In this document: piece after piece, positions 6,860-15,535 of the stretch
Layout of the letters: each line of letters opens with the position of its first letter
Position numbering within the stretch: position 1 is the stretch's first letter
NCBI GenBank assembly: GCA_009885545.1
Contig: VFKM01000094.1
Span: 1-33,002 of the forward strand
Reading direction: 5' to 3'
Source: Flavobacteriales bacterium
GTDB lineage: Bacteria > Bacteroidota > Bacteroidia > Flavobacteriales_D > Crocinitomicaceae
Length of the DNA: 33,002 nucleotides
Program-made: the position numbers and the translations under genes
The notes under the pieces: generated by a model
Database searches by the model: none
Seen by the model: only the letters and a program-made list of their open reading frames with translations
Told to the model about the DNA's origin: nothing

Positions 6860-8749
6860 ATGAGAACTGGTCAAATTAATGTTCAAACGGAAAATATTTT
6901 TCCAATAATTAAGAAATTTTTATACTCTGATCACGAAATATTTTTGAGAGAATTAGTCTCGAATGCAGTGGATGCTTCCCAAAAAATGAATGTACTGACA
7001 TTAAACGGTGAGTTTAAAGGTCAATTAGGTGATTTAAGAGTCGATGTAATATTAAATAAAGAAGAAAAAACACTTACAATTCGCGATTTAGGAATTGGAA
7101 TGACTGAAGAAGAAATTGATAAATACATCAATCAAATTGCTTTTTCTGGAGCGGAAGAATTCGTTCAACAATACAAAGGAAATGAAGGCGCAGAGCAAAT
7201 TATAGGACATTTTGGACTTGGTTTCTACTCAGCGTTTATGGTTGCTGAAAAAGTTCAGATTCGTACGTTATCTCGACATGAAGGTTCAAAAGCAGTTCAA
7301 TGGGAAAGTAATGGTTCTCCTGAATATACGATAACTGAGATTGAAAAAGCTGAAAGAGGAACAGATATCATCCTTTATATTGCTGAAGATGCGTTGGAAT
7401 TTTTGGAGAAAGCTAAAATCACTGAGATATTAAATAAATATTGCAAGTTTTTACCGATTCCAGTTTTCTTTGGTACTAAAACAGAATACATTGAATCTCC
7501 TGAAGGTGAAAAGGATGAAAGTGGAAAAATTAAAAAAGTAGCTGTTGATGTTGAAAATCAAATTAACAATACTTCTCCCGCTTGGACAAAAGCTCCGGTT
7601 GATTTAACACAAGAGGATTATGATGCTTTTTATAGAGAATTATATCCAACAACATTTGAGAGTCCATTGTTTCACATTCATTTAAATGTTGATTATCCTT
7701 TTAATTTGACTGGAATACTTTATTTTCCAAAAATTAAGGAGAATGTTGAAGTTCAGAAGAACAAAATTAATCTGTATTCAAATCAAGTATTTATCACTGA
7801 TAGTGTTGCTGAGATCGTCCCTGAATTTTTGACGCTTCTTCATGGTATGATTGATTCACCTGATATTCCATTGAATGTTTCTCGTTCTTACCTGCAAAGC
7901 GACAGCAATGTCAAGAAGATTTCTGCTCATATTACGAAAAAGGTTGGTGATAAATTAGCCGAAATGTTTAAAAAAGACCGCAAAGATTTTGAAGAGAAGT
8001 GGGACGATTTAGAAGTATTTGTTCAATATGGTTCTTTGTCAGAAGATAAATTTGCTGACAAGGCTAAATCATATTCTTTGGTAAAAAATGTGGATGGTGT
8101 CTTTTCAACAATTGAAGAATACATTGAGAAAATTTCACCCTTACAAACGAATAAGGATGGAAAACGCATATTCCTTTACACAAATGACAAAGAAAACCAA
8201 TATTCTTTTGTAAAAAAAGCAAAAGATCGAGGGTATGATGTATTAGAATTGGTAGGTCCGTTAACACCACATTGGATTGCGAAAATCGAACAATCATTCG
8301 ATAATATTGCATTTTCTCGTGTTGATTCTGACCCTTTGGATAAATTGATTCAGAAATCAGAAGAGATACCTTCAAAATTATCGAAAGAGGACGAAGAAAA
8401 GTTGAAGCCTGTATTCGAATCGTTCTTAAACAAAGAAAAGTTTTCAATTCAATTTGAAAGTATGAGCGAAGATGAAGCACCGATTATTATCACCCAACCA
8501 GAATTTATTCGAAGAATGATGGAGCAACAAAAAATGGGTGGCGGTGGCTTTTATGGTGCTTTTCCCGAGATGTACAATTTGGTAATCAATGCGAATCATC
8601 CGAAAATTAGTGGAATTCTGTCGAAAAAAGACAAGGCTCAAAAGGAGACAGTGAAGCAATTGAGTGATTTAGCTATGCTCGCTCAAGGAATGTTGAAAGG
8701 TGAAGCTTTAAATGCCTTTATTGAAAGAAATATTGAGCAAATAAGTTAA
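6860..8749 (+). CDS. htpG: Molecular chaperone HtpG (Hsp90)
   Basis: HtpG is the cytoplasmic bacterial Hsp90, an ATP-driven dimeric chaperone that remodels late folding intermediates. The ATG at 6860 is chosen over an in-frame ATG at 6806 because family members begin right at this MRTGQINVQTENIFP region and a promoter-like site lies in between. The 629-residue product has the GHKL ATPase pocket: ELVSNAVDA at 31-39, DLGIGM at 76-81 and GHFGLGFYSAFM at 116-127. The middle domain contains the conserved LNVSRSYLQ segment, and a C-terminal dimerisation part follows. It is probably transcribed alone, ending at the hairpin at 8769-8798. Confidence 0.97.
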   Translation: MRTGQINVQTENIFPIIKKFLYSDHEIFLRELVSNAVDASQKMNVLTLNGEFKGQLGDLRVDVILNKEEKTLTIRDLGIGMTEEEIDKYINQIAFSGAEEFVQQYKGNEGAEQIIGHFGLGFYSAFMVAEKVQIRTLSRHEGSKAVQWESNGSPEYTITEIEKAERGTDIILYIAEDALEFLEKAKITEILNKYCKFLPIPVFFGTKTEYIESPEGEKDESGKIKKVAVDVENQINNTSPAWTKAPVDLTQEDYDAFYRELYPTTFESPLFHIHLNVDYPFNLTGILYFPKIKENVEVQKNKINLYSNQVFITDSVAEIVPEFLTLLHGMIDSPDIPLNVSRSYLQSDSNVKKISAHITKKVGDKLAEMFKKDRKDFEEKWDDLEVFVQYGSLSEDKFADKAKSYSLVKNVDGVFSTIEEYIEKISPLQTNKDGKRIFLYTNDKENQYSFVKKAKDRGYDVLELVGPLTPHWIAKIEQSFDNIAFSRVDSDPLDKLIQKSEEIPSKLSKEDEEKLKPVFESFLNKEKFSIQFESMSEDEAPIIITQPEFIRRMMEQQKMGGGGFYGAFPEMYNLVINANHPKISGILSKKDKAQKETVKQLSDLAMLAQGMLKGEALNAFIERNIEQIS

Positions 8750-8768
8750 TTTGCAATGATGTAATTAA

Positions 8769-8798
8769 GGAGGAGTGCTTGCATTCCTCCATTTTTTT
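8769..8798 (+). terminator. Rho-independent terminator after htpG
   Basis: GGAGGAGTGC (8769-8778) pairs with GCATTCCTCC (8781-8790), including one G-U pair, around a TT loop, and ATTTTTTT follows. The hairpin occupies the 5' end of the longest frame of the next gene, so that gene must start further downstream. Confidence 0.88.
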
Positions 8799-8817
8799 AA
8801 ATTTAAAAAGAACGATT

Positions 8818-9597
8818 TTGTTTAAGTGGATTTTAGGAATTGGTGGATATTTTCTTTTTGGAAGACAACTATTTGGTGGAATTTTAGGATTTATAGCAGG
8901 AACTTTTATTGATAATTATCAACGTGTTGTAGGCCAATTGAAACAACAAGCAAAACAGGATGGAAGGACTTATTCACCTGAAGAGCTTTTTCAATTTTAT
9001 CAGCAACGTTCATCTGTAAATGATGTTCCAACGATGTTGATGGCTCTTTCAGCAGCTGTTATGACGGCTGATGGAAAGGTTTTGAAAGCGGAATTAGACT
9101 ACGTTAAATCGTTTTTTTCACAACAATTTGGGCCACAATTTAACGGTTCTCATTTACAAACGTTAAAACAATTCATTGATTCTGGTCAAATACCTTTGCA
9201 GAAAATTTGCCAAGATATTCAAATGCGGATGCAGCCTGAAGTGCGAATTCAATTGGTTCATTATTTATTTGGTATTGCAAAAGCGGATGGACATGTTTCG
9301 AATACAGAATTAAATGTGATTCAAGACATTTCAAAAATGCTCGGAATTCCGCAAATGGAATTTGAAAGCGTTAAAAATATGTTCTACCGAAATGTTAATT
9401 CGGATTATAGCGTTTTAGGAATTGAACCTTCTGCAACGGACGAAGAGGTAAAAAAAGCTTACCGACAGATGGCAATAAAATTCCATCCCGACAAGGTTTC
9501 AGCGATGGGGGAAGAATTCCAAAAAGGAGCGAAAGAAAAATTCCAGAAAATTCAAGAGGCCTACGAGGCAATTAAGAAAAGTAGAGGGTCAAATTAA
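8818..9597 (+). CDS. TerB-DnaJ co-chaperone (DjlA-like)
   Basis: A membrane-tethered J-domain protein that would stimulate DnaK ATPase. The TTG at 8818 is preferred (259 residues) because the longer TTG frame at 8779 begins in the loop of the htpG terminator. From 8818 the protein opens with a glycine-rich hydrophobic segment (about 3-30), as in DjlA. A TerB-like helical domain follows at 69-190, with the repeated A-x-A-D-G pattern (TADGK, KADGH). The C-terminal J domain (about 196-259) carries HPD at 223-225. The order membrane segment-TerB-J matches E. coli DjlA. A djlA symbol is withheld because orthology is not proven. It lies directly downstream of another chaperone gene. Confidence 0.88.
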   Translation: MFKWILGIGGYFLFGRQLFGGILGFIAGTFIDNYQRVVGQLKQQAKQDGRTYSPEELFQFYQQRSSVNDVPTMLMALSAAVMTADGKVLKAELDYVKSFFSQQFGPQFNGSHLQTLKQFIDSGQIPLQKICQDIQMRMQPEVRIQLVHYLFGIAKADGHVSNTELNVIQDISKMLGIPQMEFESVKNMFYRNVNSDYSVLGIEPSATDEEVKKAYRQMAIKFHPDKVSAMGEEFQKGAKEKFQKIQEAYEAIKKSRGSN

Positions 9598-9599
9598 TT

Positions 9600-10316
9600 T
9601 TAAATTTGGCTTGCCCCAATCAAAAACATTGTCGGGCTTTTTGAAAGATCAAACTCTTTGGTTTTCCATTCTTTCACAGACATTGTTTTAATCGTTTCGT
9701 ATTGCAAAGTAATGTTGGCAGCTATACATAGCATTGTTGTATCAGCTAATTCTTTCATTAAATCGTCAAGTACATTCATGTTTCTAAATGGGGTGTCCAT
9801 AAAAATATGTGTATAACCTGATCTTCTAGCATCGCCTTCAAAATCTTTCAACTTACGAATACGGTCTTTTCTTTCCTTTGGTAAATACCCATGAAAAGTA
9901 AATGTTTGACCAGAAAAACCACTTGCCATCAAGGCTAATATAATAGAGGTCGGTCCAACAAGTGGAACAATCTCAATATCTCTTTGTTGCGCCAAGGCAA
10001 CTAACTCAGCTCCAGGATCAGCAACTCCAGGACAACCAGCTTCAGAAATAACACCCAAATCGTCTCCACGACTAATAACTTTCAACATTTTATGAAGGTC
10101 TTCAATTGGTGTTCTTTTATTCAATAAGTAAAACTCACATTTATCAATAGGAAACTCACGGTCAATTTTACGCAATAAACGTCGGGCAGATTTTAAATCC
10201 TCCACTGCAAATGCTCTTAAACTTATCGCTTTATCGGCAACTTCTTGAGGTATAATATCTTTTGTTGATTCACCACCTAAAGTGTTTGGAATCATATAAA
10301 TCTTTCCGTTATCCAT
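9600..10316 (-). CDS. RsmI-like SAM-dependent methyltransferase (tetrapyrrole methylase fold)
   Basis: The 238-residue product belongs to the COG0313 group related to RsmI, which 2'-O-methylates C1402 of 16S rRNA. Family segments are SEAGCPGVADPG (about 92-103), the VPLVGPTSIILALMASGF stretch, and HGYLPKERKDR. It is shorter than ordinary RsmI (about 280 residues), and the usual AEDTR segment is replaced by VEDLKSAR. It is therefore more likely the paralogue found in Bacteroidota than the canonical enzyme, and its target is uncertain. The start overlaps the end of the upstream phosphatase gene by 8 bp, implying a two-gene operon with coupled translation. It ends 2 bp from the convergent TerB-DnaJ gene. 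Confidence 0.85.
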   Translation of the reverse strand: MDNGKIYMIPNTLGGESTKDIIPQEVADKAISLRAFAVEDLKSARRLLRKIDREFPIDKCEFYLLNKRTPIEDLHKMLKVISRGDDLGVISEAGCPGVADPGAELVALAQQRDIEIVPLVGPTSIILALMASGFSGQTFTFHGYLPKERKDRIRKLKDFEGDARRSGYTHIFMDTPFRNMNVLDDLMKELADTTMLCIAANITLQYETIKTMSVKEWKTKEFDLSKSPTMFLIGASQI

Positions 10317-10773
10317 TTGCTTTTAGTTTTTCAATTATTTTGTCAGTTGCTTCATCAAGTAAATTATATACGTCTATAAATCCTTGTTCACCGCCATAAT
10401 ATGGATCAGGAACTGCCATGTTTTGGTTAGGGTAAAGTTCATTTAAAATCAAATGTACTTTAGCTTTGTCTGATGTTGTTTTAGCCAGCGCTAGGATATT
10501 GTTATAATTACTTGAATCCATCGCATAAATAAGATCAAAGTTGACAAAATCTTGCACAGTAAATTTGCGCGATTTTAAGGAATCAATATTTAATCCAAAT
10601 GATTTGGCTGTTTCACACATTCTTGAATCAGGGTTCTCTCCTGCATGTAATCCAGAAGTTCCTGCAGAATCAACACTAACATTTAACTTGTTTAATCTTA
10701 GTTTTTCTCGAAGAATTCCTTCCGCTAAAGGAGAACGACATATATTCCCTAAACAGACCATCAAAATTTTCAT
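10309..10773 (-). CDS. Low-molecular-weight protein tyrosine phosphatase
   Basis: The enzyme removes phosphate from tyrosine residues through a cysteinyl-phosphate intermediate. The 154-residue product has family length, the P-loop CLGNICRS with nucleophile C7 and R13 (CX5R), and the general-acid aspartate in VPDPYYGG (D123). The physiological target is unknown; related enzymes act on tyrosine kinases of polysaccharide export or on arginine phosphate. It is first in an operon with the RsmI-like gene. A perfect TAnnTTTG box ends only 4 bp before the ATG, so the mRNA is probably leaderless. Confidence 0.94.
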   Translation of the reverse strand: MKILMVCLGNICRSPLAEGILREKLRLNKLNVSVDSAGTSGLHAGENPDSRMCETAKSFGLNIDSLKSRKFTVQDFVNFDLIYAMDSSNYNNILALAKTTSDKAKVHLILNELYPNQNMAVPDPYYGGEQGFIDVYNLLDEATDKIIEKLKANG

Positions 10774-10777
10774 GGAA

Positions 10778-10785
10778 CAAAGTTA
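10778..10785 (-). promoter_or_regulatory. -7 promoter box for the phosphatase unit (TAACTTTG), leaderless spacing
   Basis: The minus strand reads TAACTTTG, an exact TAnnTTTG match with 4 bp between the box and the ATG. Initiation would fall at the start codon itself. The -33 region is poor. Confidence 0.55.
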
Positions 10786-10830
10786 ATGAAACTATATTTT
10801 AACTACGCTTTAATAATAGAAGAATACCAT

Positions 10831-10883
10831 ATATTCAATGATTACTACCGAATATTCATTGATTTGCCATTTAATGAATATTT
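10831..10883. promoter_or_regulatory. Three related half-sites upstream of rpoD (candidate operator)
   Basis: ATATTCAATGATT begins at 10831 and ATATTCATTGATT at 10852, making a direct repeat 21 bp apart. AATATTCATT (10851-10860) is also the exact reverse complement of AATGAATATT (10873-10882), with 12 bp between. The 21-bp period is two helical turns, as expected for cooperative protein binding. The region lies about 80-130 bp before the rpoD ATG and also upstream of the divergent phosphatase gene. Confidence 0.45.
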
Positions 10884-10959
10884 ATCAATATGAAAGCCAA
10901 CTATTTGATATCTTAAACGTTATTAATTTGTTACCAGGTTAAATTAATACATACCTACG

Positions 10960-11829
10960 ATGAGGCAATTAAAAATTACGAAGCAAGTTACCAATCGGGA
11001 GACAGCGTCTTTGGATAAATACTTACAGGAAATTGGTCGTGTAGAATTAATTTCTGCAGAAGAGGAGGTTATGTTGGCTAGAAAAATTCGCGAAGGAGAT
11101 AGAGCGGCTTTAGATCGATTAACAAAAGCAAATCTTCGTTTTGTTGTTTCTGTTTCAAAGCAATATCAAAACCAGGGACTTTCATTACCGGATTTAATCA
11201 ATGAAGGAAATTTAGGTTTAATTAAAGCTGCCGAAAGATTCGATGAAACACGTGGATTTAAATTTATTTCATACGCTGTATGGTGGATCCGACAATCTAT
11301 TTTGCAAGCCTTAGCAGAACAAGCTAGAATTGTAAGACTCCCTTTGAATAAAATTGGTACAATAAATAAGATAAATCGCGCTTTCTCTGAATTGGAGCAA
11401 AAATTTGAACGCCCACCTTCAGCTGATGAATTAGCTGAATTGTTGGAATGCTCAACTGAAGAGGTAAAGCAATCTCTAGCAAATAGTGGAAGACATATAT
11501 CTATGGATGCGCCACTAGTTGAAGGAGATGAATCTTCGTCAAGTATGTATGATGTTTTGTTGAATGATTCGCTTCCTGGTCCTGAAAAGGAACTAATTGC
11601 TGAGTCTTTGAGAAAAGATATTGAAAGATCACTTTTAACATTGACTTCTAGAGAAGGAGATATCGTACGATTATATTATGGTTTAAATGGGAAACACCCT
11701 ATGACCTTAGAAGAAATTGGTGAGAAATTTGATCTCACAAGAGAAAGAGTTCGTCAAATTAAAGAAAAAGCAATTCGAAGGTTGAAACATACTTCCCGAA
11801 GCCGGATGCTCAAATCATACCTAGGTTAA
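10960..11829 (+). CDS. rpoD: Primary RNA polymerase sigma factor (sigma-70 family, Bacteroidota type)
   Basis: Directs RNA polymerase to housekeeping promoters. The 289-residue protein begins with MRQLKITKQ and has region 1.2 ([16 protein letters not shown]), regions 2.1-2.4 with [10 protein letters not shown] and the [10 protein letters not shown] segment, region 3, and region 4.2 with the helix-turn-helix [20 protein letters not shown]. It lacks the acidic region 1.1 of E. coli RpoD, which is normal for the primary sigma of this phylum that recognises TTTG/TAnnTTTG promoters. It is monocistronic. Its stop codon shares the bases TTAA with the stop codon of the convergent priA gene. Confidence 0.96.
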   Translation: MRQLKITKQVTNRETASLDKYLQEIGRVELISAEEEVMLARKIREGDRAALDRLTKANLRFVVSVSKQYQNQGLSLPDLINEGNLGLIKAAERFDETRGFKFISYAVWWIRQSILQALAEQARIVRLPLNKIGTINKINRAFSELEQKFERPPSADELAELLECSTEEVKQSLANSGRHISMDAPLVEGDESSSSMYDVLLNDSLPGPEKELIAESLRKDIERSLLTLTSREGDIVRLYYGLNGKHPMTLEEIGEKFDLTRERVRQIKEKAIRRLKHTSRSRMLKSYLG

Positions 11830-14309
11830 GCGGGGTCAACATCGACTACAATTCGAATTGATTTATGTACAGGAACGCTATAGAAAGCATCAATAAGATG
11901 CTGAATGCGTTCCTTTATTTTTTTATCTGATGCATCTTTCTCTAATTTCAATTTGATTGACTTTAGATATAGATTTTGAATTCTTCTAACTATCGGGAAT
12001 TCTGGACCCAAAACACGTTCCTTAAATATTGCTCTAAGTGCTACTGCAAAGTCCATAGACGCTTGGTCTAATAGATGTTCATCCTTATGTTTTAATGTGA
12101 ACTCAATCATTTTATAGAAAGGGGGATAGAAATAGTTCTTTCTTTCTATGATTTCGTTTGTGTAAAATCCTAAATAATCGTGATTGATGACTTTTTGAAT
12201 TACCCAATGATCCGGATCACCTGTTTGAATGATTACTTTACCTCTTTTCTCTTTTCTGCCCGAACGTCCTGCAACTTGTGACATAAGTTGATAGGCTCGC
12301 TCAAAAGCTCTAAAATTTGGCCTATTCAACAACATATCAGCATCTAGAATTCCAACTAAACTTACATTATCAAAATCTAGTCCTTTACTTACCATTTGAG
12401 TACCAATTAAGATATCAATTTTTCTATTTTCAAAATCACCTAATATATTTTCATAGGCGTTTTTAGATCTCGTACTATCTAAATCAAGACGTTTAATTGT
12501 TTTGTCAGGGAAAATTATTGACAAATCATCTTCCACTTTTTCAGTTCCAAATCCGAGCATCTTCAAGCGATTTGAACCGCAACATGCACAAGATCCAACG
12601 GGTGGCGTATGATAACTGCAATAATGACATTTTAACGTATTCGTTTGTTTATGATATGTCAGAGAGACATCACAATTCTTGCATTTTGGTGTCCAATTAC
12701 ATATTTCACAACTCCAAAGTGGTGTATATCCTCTGCGGTTCTGAAACAATATTATTTGCTCATTTCTGTTTAATGCTTCACGCATCGCATCTACCAAAAA
12801 CAAAGTGAAATGCGATTGCATACTTTTTTGCCTGCGTTCTTTTTTTACATCAGCACAAAAAACTTCAGGTAAACTTAGCCCTCCAAAACGATTCGTTAAT
12901 TCTACATAACCATATTTCCCATTTTTAGCGTTGTAAAAAGTTTCCATCGCAGGAGTTGCAGAACCTAATAATACTTTTGCCTTGTAATAATGTGCTAATA
13001 CGATTGCTGAATCACGTGCATTATATCGAGGAGATGGGTCATATTGTTTGAAACTTGATTCGTGTTCTTCATCGACAATGATAAGCCCTAAATCTTGAAA
13101 GGGTAAAAACACAGAAGACCGTGCACCTAAAATAATTCTGAATTTTGACGGATTATTATTTAAAACATGATTCCATATCTCAACACGTTCATTCTGATTG
13201 AATTTAGAATGATAAACGCCAATTTGTTCTCCAAAATAAGTAGAAAGTCTTTGAATTAATTGAGTTGTTAATGCTATTTCAGGCAATAAAAACAGGACTT
13301 GTTTTCCTAAATCTAGCTGTTCTTGAATGAGCTGAACATAAATCTCCGTTTTTCCAGAACCAGTTACACCATGTAATAATGTTGTATTGTAATTAAGAAA
13401 CGACTCATTTATCTCATCGAGTGCCTTTGATTGACTTTTGGATAATTCTTTAAATTCCTTTTGATTTTCATTAGCATTTGAAAAACGAGAAATTTCTATT
13501 CGTTGTTGTATGATAATGCCATTTTTCTCCATTGTATTCAATGTAGAAATTGAAATTTCTTTTTCTAATAAGGATTTTCTTAAAACTGGCTGAATCTGAT
13601 TGTTCGAATAATTTCCATCTCTTAGAATTGTCAATAATATTTCTAGTTGTTTCTCAGTAGATTTTTTGCTCTCTAAAAGATTAATTTTCTCATTTAAGTC
13701 AACTTCAGTTTGAATTTCAGAACCTAATAAAATATAAACAGCAGTTTTTGGAACAAACTTATCATTCAATTCTTCCACAGCTAAAACTATTCGTCTTTTC
13801 ATCATTTTATTTATGATGGGTTGAATCGTTTTAATTCCAATAATTTCAGAAATTTCCTTTAAATCGAGTATTTCTCTTATATCAAGTGATTCAACAATTT
13901 CTAGTTCTCTCGGTTCTAAAAAATCTAATTTCCCATCAAAATCAGGATGCAACACAATTTTAGTTTCGCTGGCTAATTTAAAGTTTGATGGCAATGCTGC
14001 GTTCATCACATCACCAATTGGAGCCATGTAATAAGAAGATATCCATTGCCAAAAGTGGTATTGTTCTTTAGTAATTATTGGAGTTTCATCTAAAACATGC
14101 TCGATGTATTTAGCTTGATATTCTGAAGGAGCAGTTTCCTGAATTTTACTTACTATTCCAGTTAGTAGTTTCGATTTTCCGAATGGTACAATAACCCTTC
14201 CCCCAATGATTATTGAATTATTCATCTCAAAAGGCACACGGTATGTAAATTCCTTGTGAACGGGAATCGGTAATATTACATTTACAAAGAAAGTCTTCCT
14301 TTCAGCCAT
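11826..14309 (-). CDS. priA: Primosomal protein N' (replication restart helicase PriA)
   Basis: PriA is a 3'-to-5' DNA helicase that recognises stalled forks and reloads the replisome. The 827-residue product has an N-terminal 3'BD-like domain (about 1-105), a winged-helix linker, and a DEAH-type helicase core with Walker A GVTGSGKT at 314-321 and DEEH at 413-416. Eight zinc-binding cysteines follow at 534, 537, 543, 546, 561, 564, 574 and 577, then the second RecA-like domain with the QVAGRSGR arginine-finger motif. All expected elements are intact. It is convergent with rpoD, overlapping by 4 bp, and probably monocistronic. TACATTTA, one base from a -7 box, ends 4 bp before the ATG. Confidence 0.97.
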   Translation of the reverse strand: MAERKTFFVNVILPIPVHKEFTYRVPFEMNNSIIIGGRVIVPFGKSKLLTGIVSKIQETAPSEYQAKYIEHVLDETPIITKEQYHFWQWISSYYMAPIGDVMNAALPSNFKLASETKIVLHPDFDGKLDFLEPRELEIVESLDIREILDLKEISEIIGIKTIQPIINKMMKRRIVLAVEELNDKFVPKTAVYILLGSEIQTEVDLNEKINLLESKKSTEKQLEILLTILRDGNYSNNQIQPVLRKSLLEKEISISTLNTMEKNGIIIQQRIEISRFSNANENQKEFKELSKSQSKALDEINESFLNYNTTLLHGVTGSGKTEIYVQLIQEQLDLGKQVLFLLPEIALTTQLIQRLSTYFGEQIGVYHSKFNQNERVEIWNHVLNNNPSKFRIILGARSSVFLPFQDLGLIIVDEEHESSFKQYDPSPRYNARDSAIVLAHYYKAKVLLGSATPAMETFYNAKNGKYGYVELTNRFGGLSLPEVFCADVKKERRQKSMQSHFTLFLVDAMREALNRNEQIILFQNRRGYTPLWSCEICNWTPKCKNCDVSLTYHKQTNTLKCHYCSYHTPPVGSCACCGSNRLKMLGFGTEKVEDDLSIIFPDKTIKRLDLDSTRSKNAYENILGDFENRKIDILIGTQMVSKGLDFDNVSLVGILDADMLLNRPNFRAFERAYQLMSQVAGRSGRKEKRGKVIIQTGDPDHWVIQKVINHDYLGFYTNEIIERKNYFYPPFYKMIEFTLKHKDEHLLDQASMDFAVALRAIFKERVLGPEFPIVRRIQNLYLKSIKLKLEKDASDKKIKERIQHLIDAFYSVPVHKSIRIVVDVDPA

Positions 14310-14361
14310 TTGCTAAATGTACAAACAAAGTTAAATTTGAAGTGATATCTGACCGGTAAAT

Positions 14362-15450
14362 TTAAGGACAATAGAAAGAGGTTGCAGCTTCACCAATATG
14401 TTGGCTACAGAAAAACAAATTACCAGTGATAGGTCCAGTGCACAATTCCGCTACAGATTTTGTTGCAAGCATACGTAGAATAGGATTTGAAGTATTTATA
14501 AAATGTTTTTCTACAATATAAGTGTATTTCGAAGAAAAAACACCTATAACGGCATGATTCTCATTTACAGTCAAGTTAGTGTAGGTAGGTTTACTTTGGG
14601 CTAGTGATGAACTTGGTGCATTTACTGTCATATAATTATACAAATCCTCACCTCCACCTGTTGCAATTATTTTAATTGAGTATAATTTTCGTTGGTTAAT
14701 TAATGGGTTGTTTGTGACATTAGCTAAAACCAATTCATAAAATGTTTTACCATTGGTTGTAAATGTTTGATTAGTATTTGGAGCAACTTCAGTTTCACCA
14801 AGGTTCCATTTAAAAGATTTTAAGACTCCTACACCTGGTGAAGTGTACTCATGGAAATTAACTTCTAAGGTCGCATTCAAAATATGTGAATTCCCTGCAA
14901 AAACGGATATTCCTTTAGATACGTAGACACCTGGGTTGTCGACAAAATCAAACCTGAATGACTGTCCATCTGCAGAGGTGGAAATATTAGAAACAATTTC
15001 CGTTTCACCATCTACAATAATGTCTCCACCGTTTAATGAAATGTGTAATTTGTAAATACCGTCCGGATTCAGTGGCTCAGTCGAATTTGTTTTGAAATAA
15101 TACATTTTTTGATATGGTGCATAAAAAACACCATTTGGATCTTTGTTTTCCATTAGTGTATCAACTAACGTCCATTCTCTTGCTAATGAACCATTTATAT
15201 ATTCTGATATTGTTGCATCAACTTGTTGAAATTCGTTTGAATCGGCAATTTGTGAAATTTCCAATGCATTTCCAGGACCAATAAAAGCACGGTTAATTTT
15301 GATGATATGTATTGAATCGCTTTGGTCTAATAAACCATATACCACAGCAGTTTCTTCGAAATTACCAATTAAATCAATTTTTTCATTACATGATGTTAAT
15401 AATTGACTTAAGACAAGAAAAGATAGAAAAAAGTTTAAAAATTGCTTCAT
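14362..15450 (-). CDS. DUF4249 family outer-surface lipoprotein
   Basis: The ATG at 15450 gives a lipoprotein signal peptide (MKQFLNFFLSFLVLSQLLTSC) with the lipobox Leu-Thr-Ser-Cys. A longer ATG at 15483 is rejected because an exact TAnnTTTG box lies between the two. The mature 340 residues show the DUF4249 pattern: an opening VVYGLLDQSDSIHIIKINRAF strand region, a central beta-rich domain, and a cysteine-containing C-terminus (ELCTGPITGNLFFCSQHIG) close to the end. DUF4249 proteins are restricted to Bacteroidota and are usually encoded next to a TonB-dependent receptor; here no receptor gene is adjacent. The function is unknown; surface display is inferred from the lipobox. Confidence 0.83.
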   Translation of the reverse strand: MKQFLNFFLSFLVLSQLLTSCNEKIDLIGNFEETAVVYGLLDQSDSIHIIKINRAFIGPGNALEISQIADSNEFQQVDATISEYINGSLAREWTLVDTLMENKDPNGVFYAPYQKMYYFKTNSTEPLNPDGIYKLHISLNGGDIIVDGETEIVSNISTSADGQSFRFDFVDNPGVYVSKGISVFAGNSHILNATLEVNFHEYTSPGVGVLKSFKWNLGETEVAPNTNQTFTTNGKTFYELVLANVTNNPLINQRKLYSIKIIATGGGEDLYNYMTVNAPSSSLAQSKPTYTNLTVNENHAVIGVFSSKYTYIVEKHFINTSNPILRMLATKSVAELCTGPITGNLFFCSQHIGEAATSFYCP

Positions 15451-15470
15451 AATACCACATATATTGGTTT

Positions 15471-15478
15471 CAAATATA
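15471..15478 (-). promoter_or_regulatory. -7 promoter box for the DUF4249 gene (TATATTTG)
   Basis: The minus strand reads TATATTTG, an exact TAnnTTTG match 20 bp before the chosen ATG and downstream of the rejected ATG at 15483. No convincing -33 element is seen at 17-20 bp. Confidence 0.5.
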
Positions 15479-15535
15479 ATCATAATATTGTAGATTTTTT
15501 AGACAATACAATCAACTAATCATACTGTTTAAACA

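Noticed and set aside
8064-8659. Two ORFs of 138 and 71 codons opposite htpG
   Set aside because: Both are antisense to clearly conserved HtpG coding sequence and have no family-like features.
12497-12808. 103-codon ORF opposite priA
   Set aside because: It is antisense to the priA zinc-finger region, where conserved cysteine codons explain its openness; no recognisable family.
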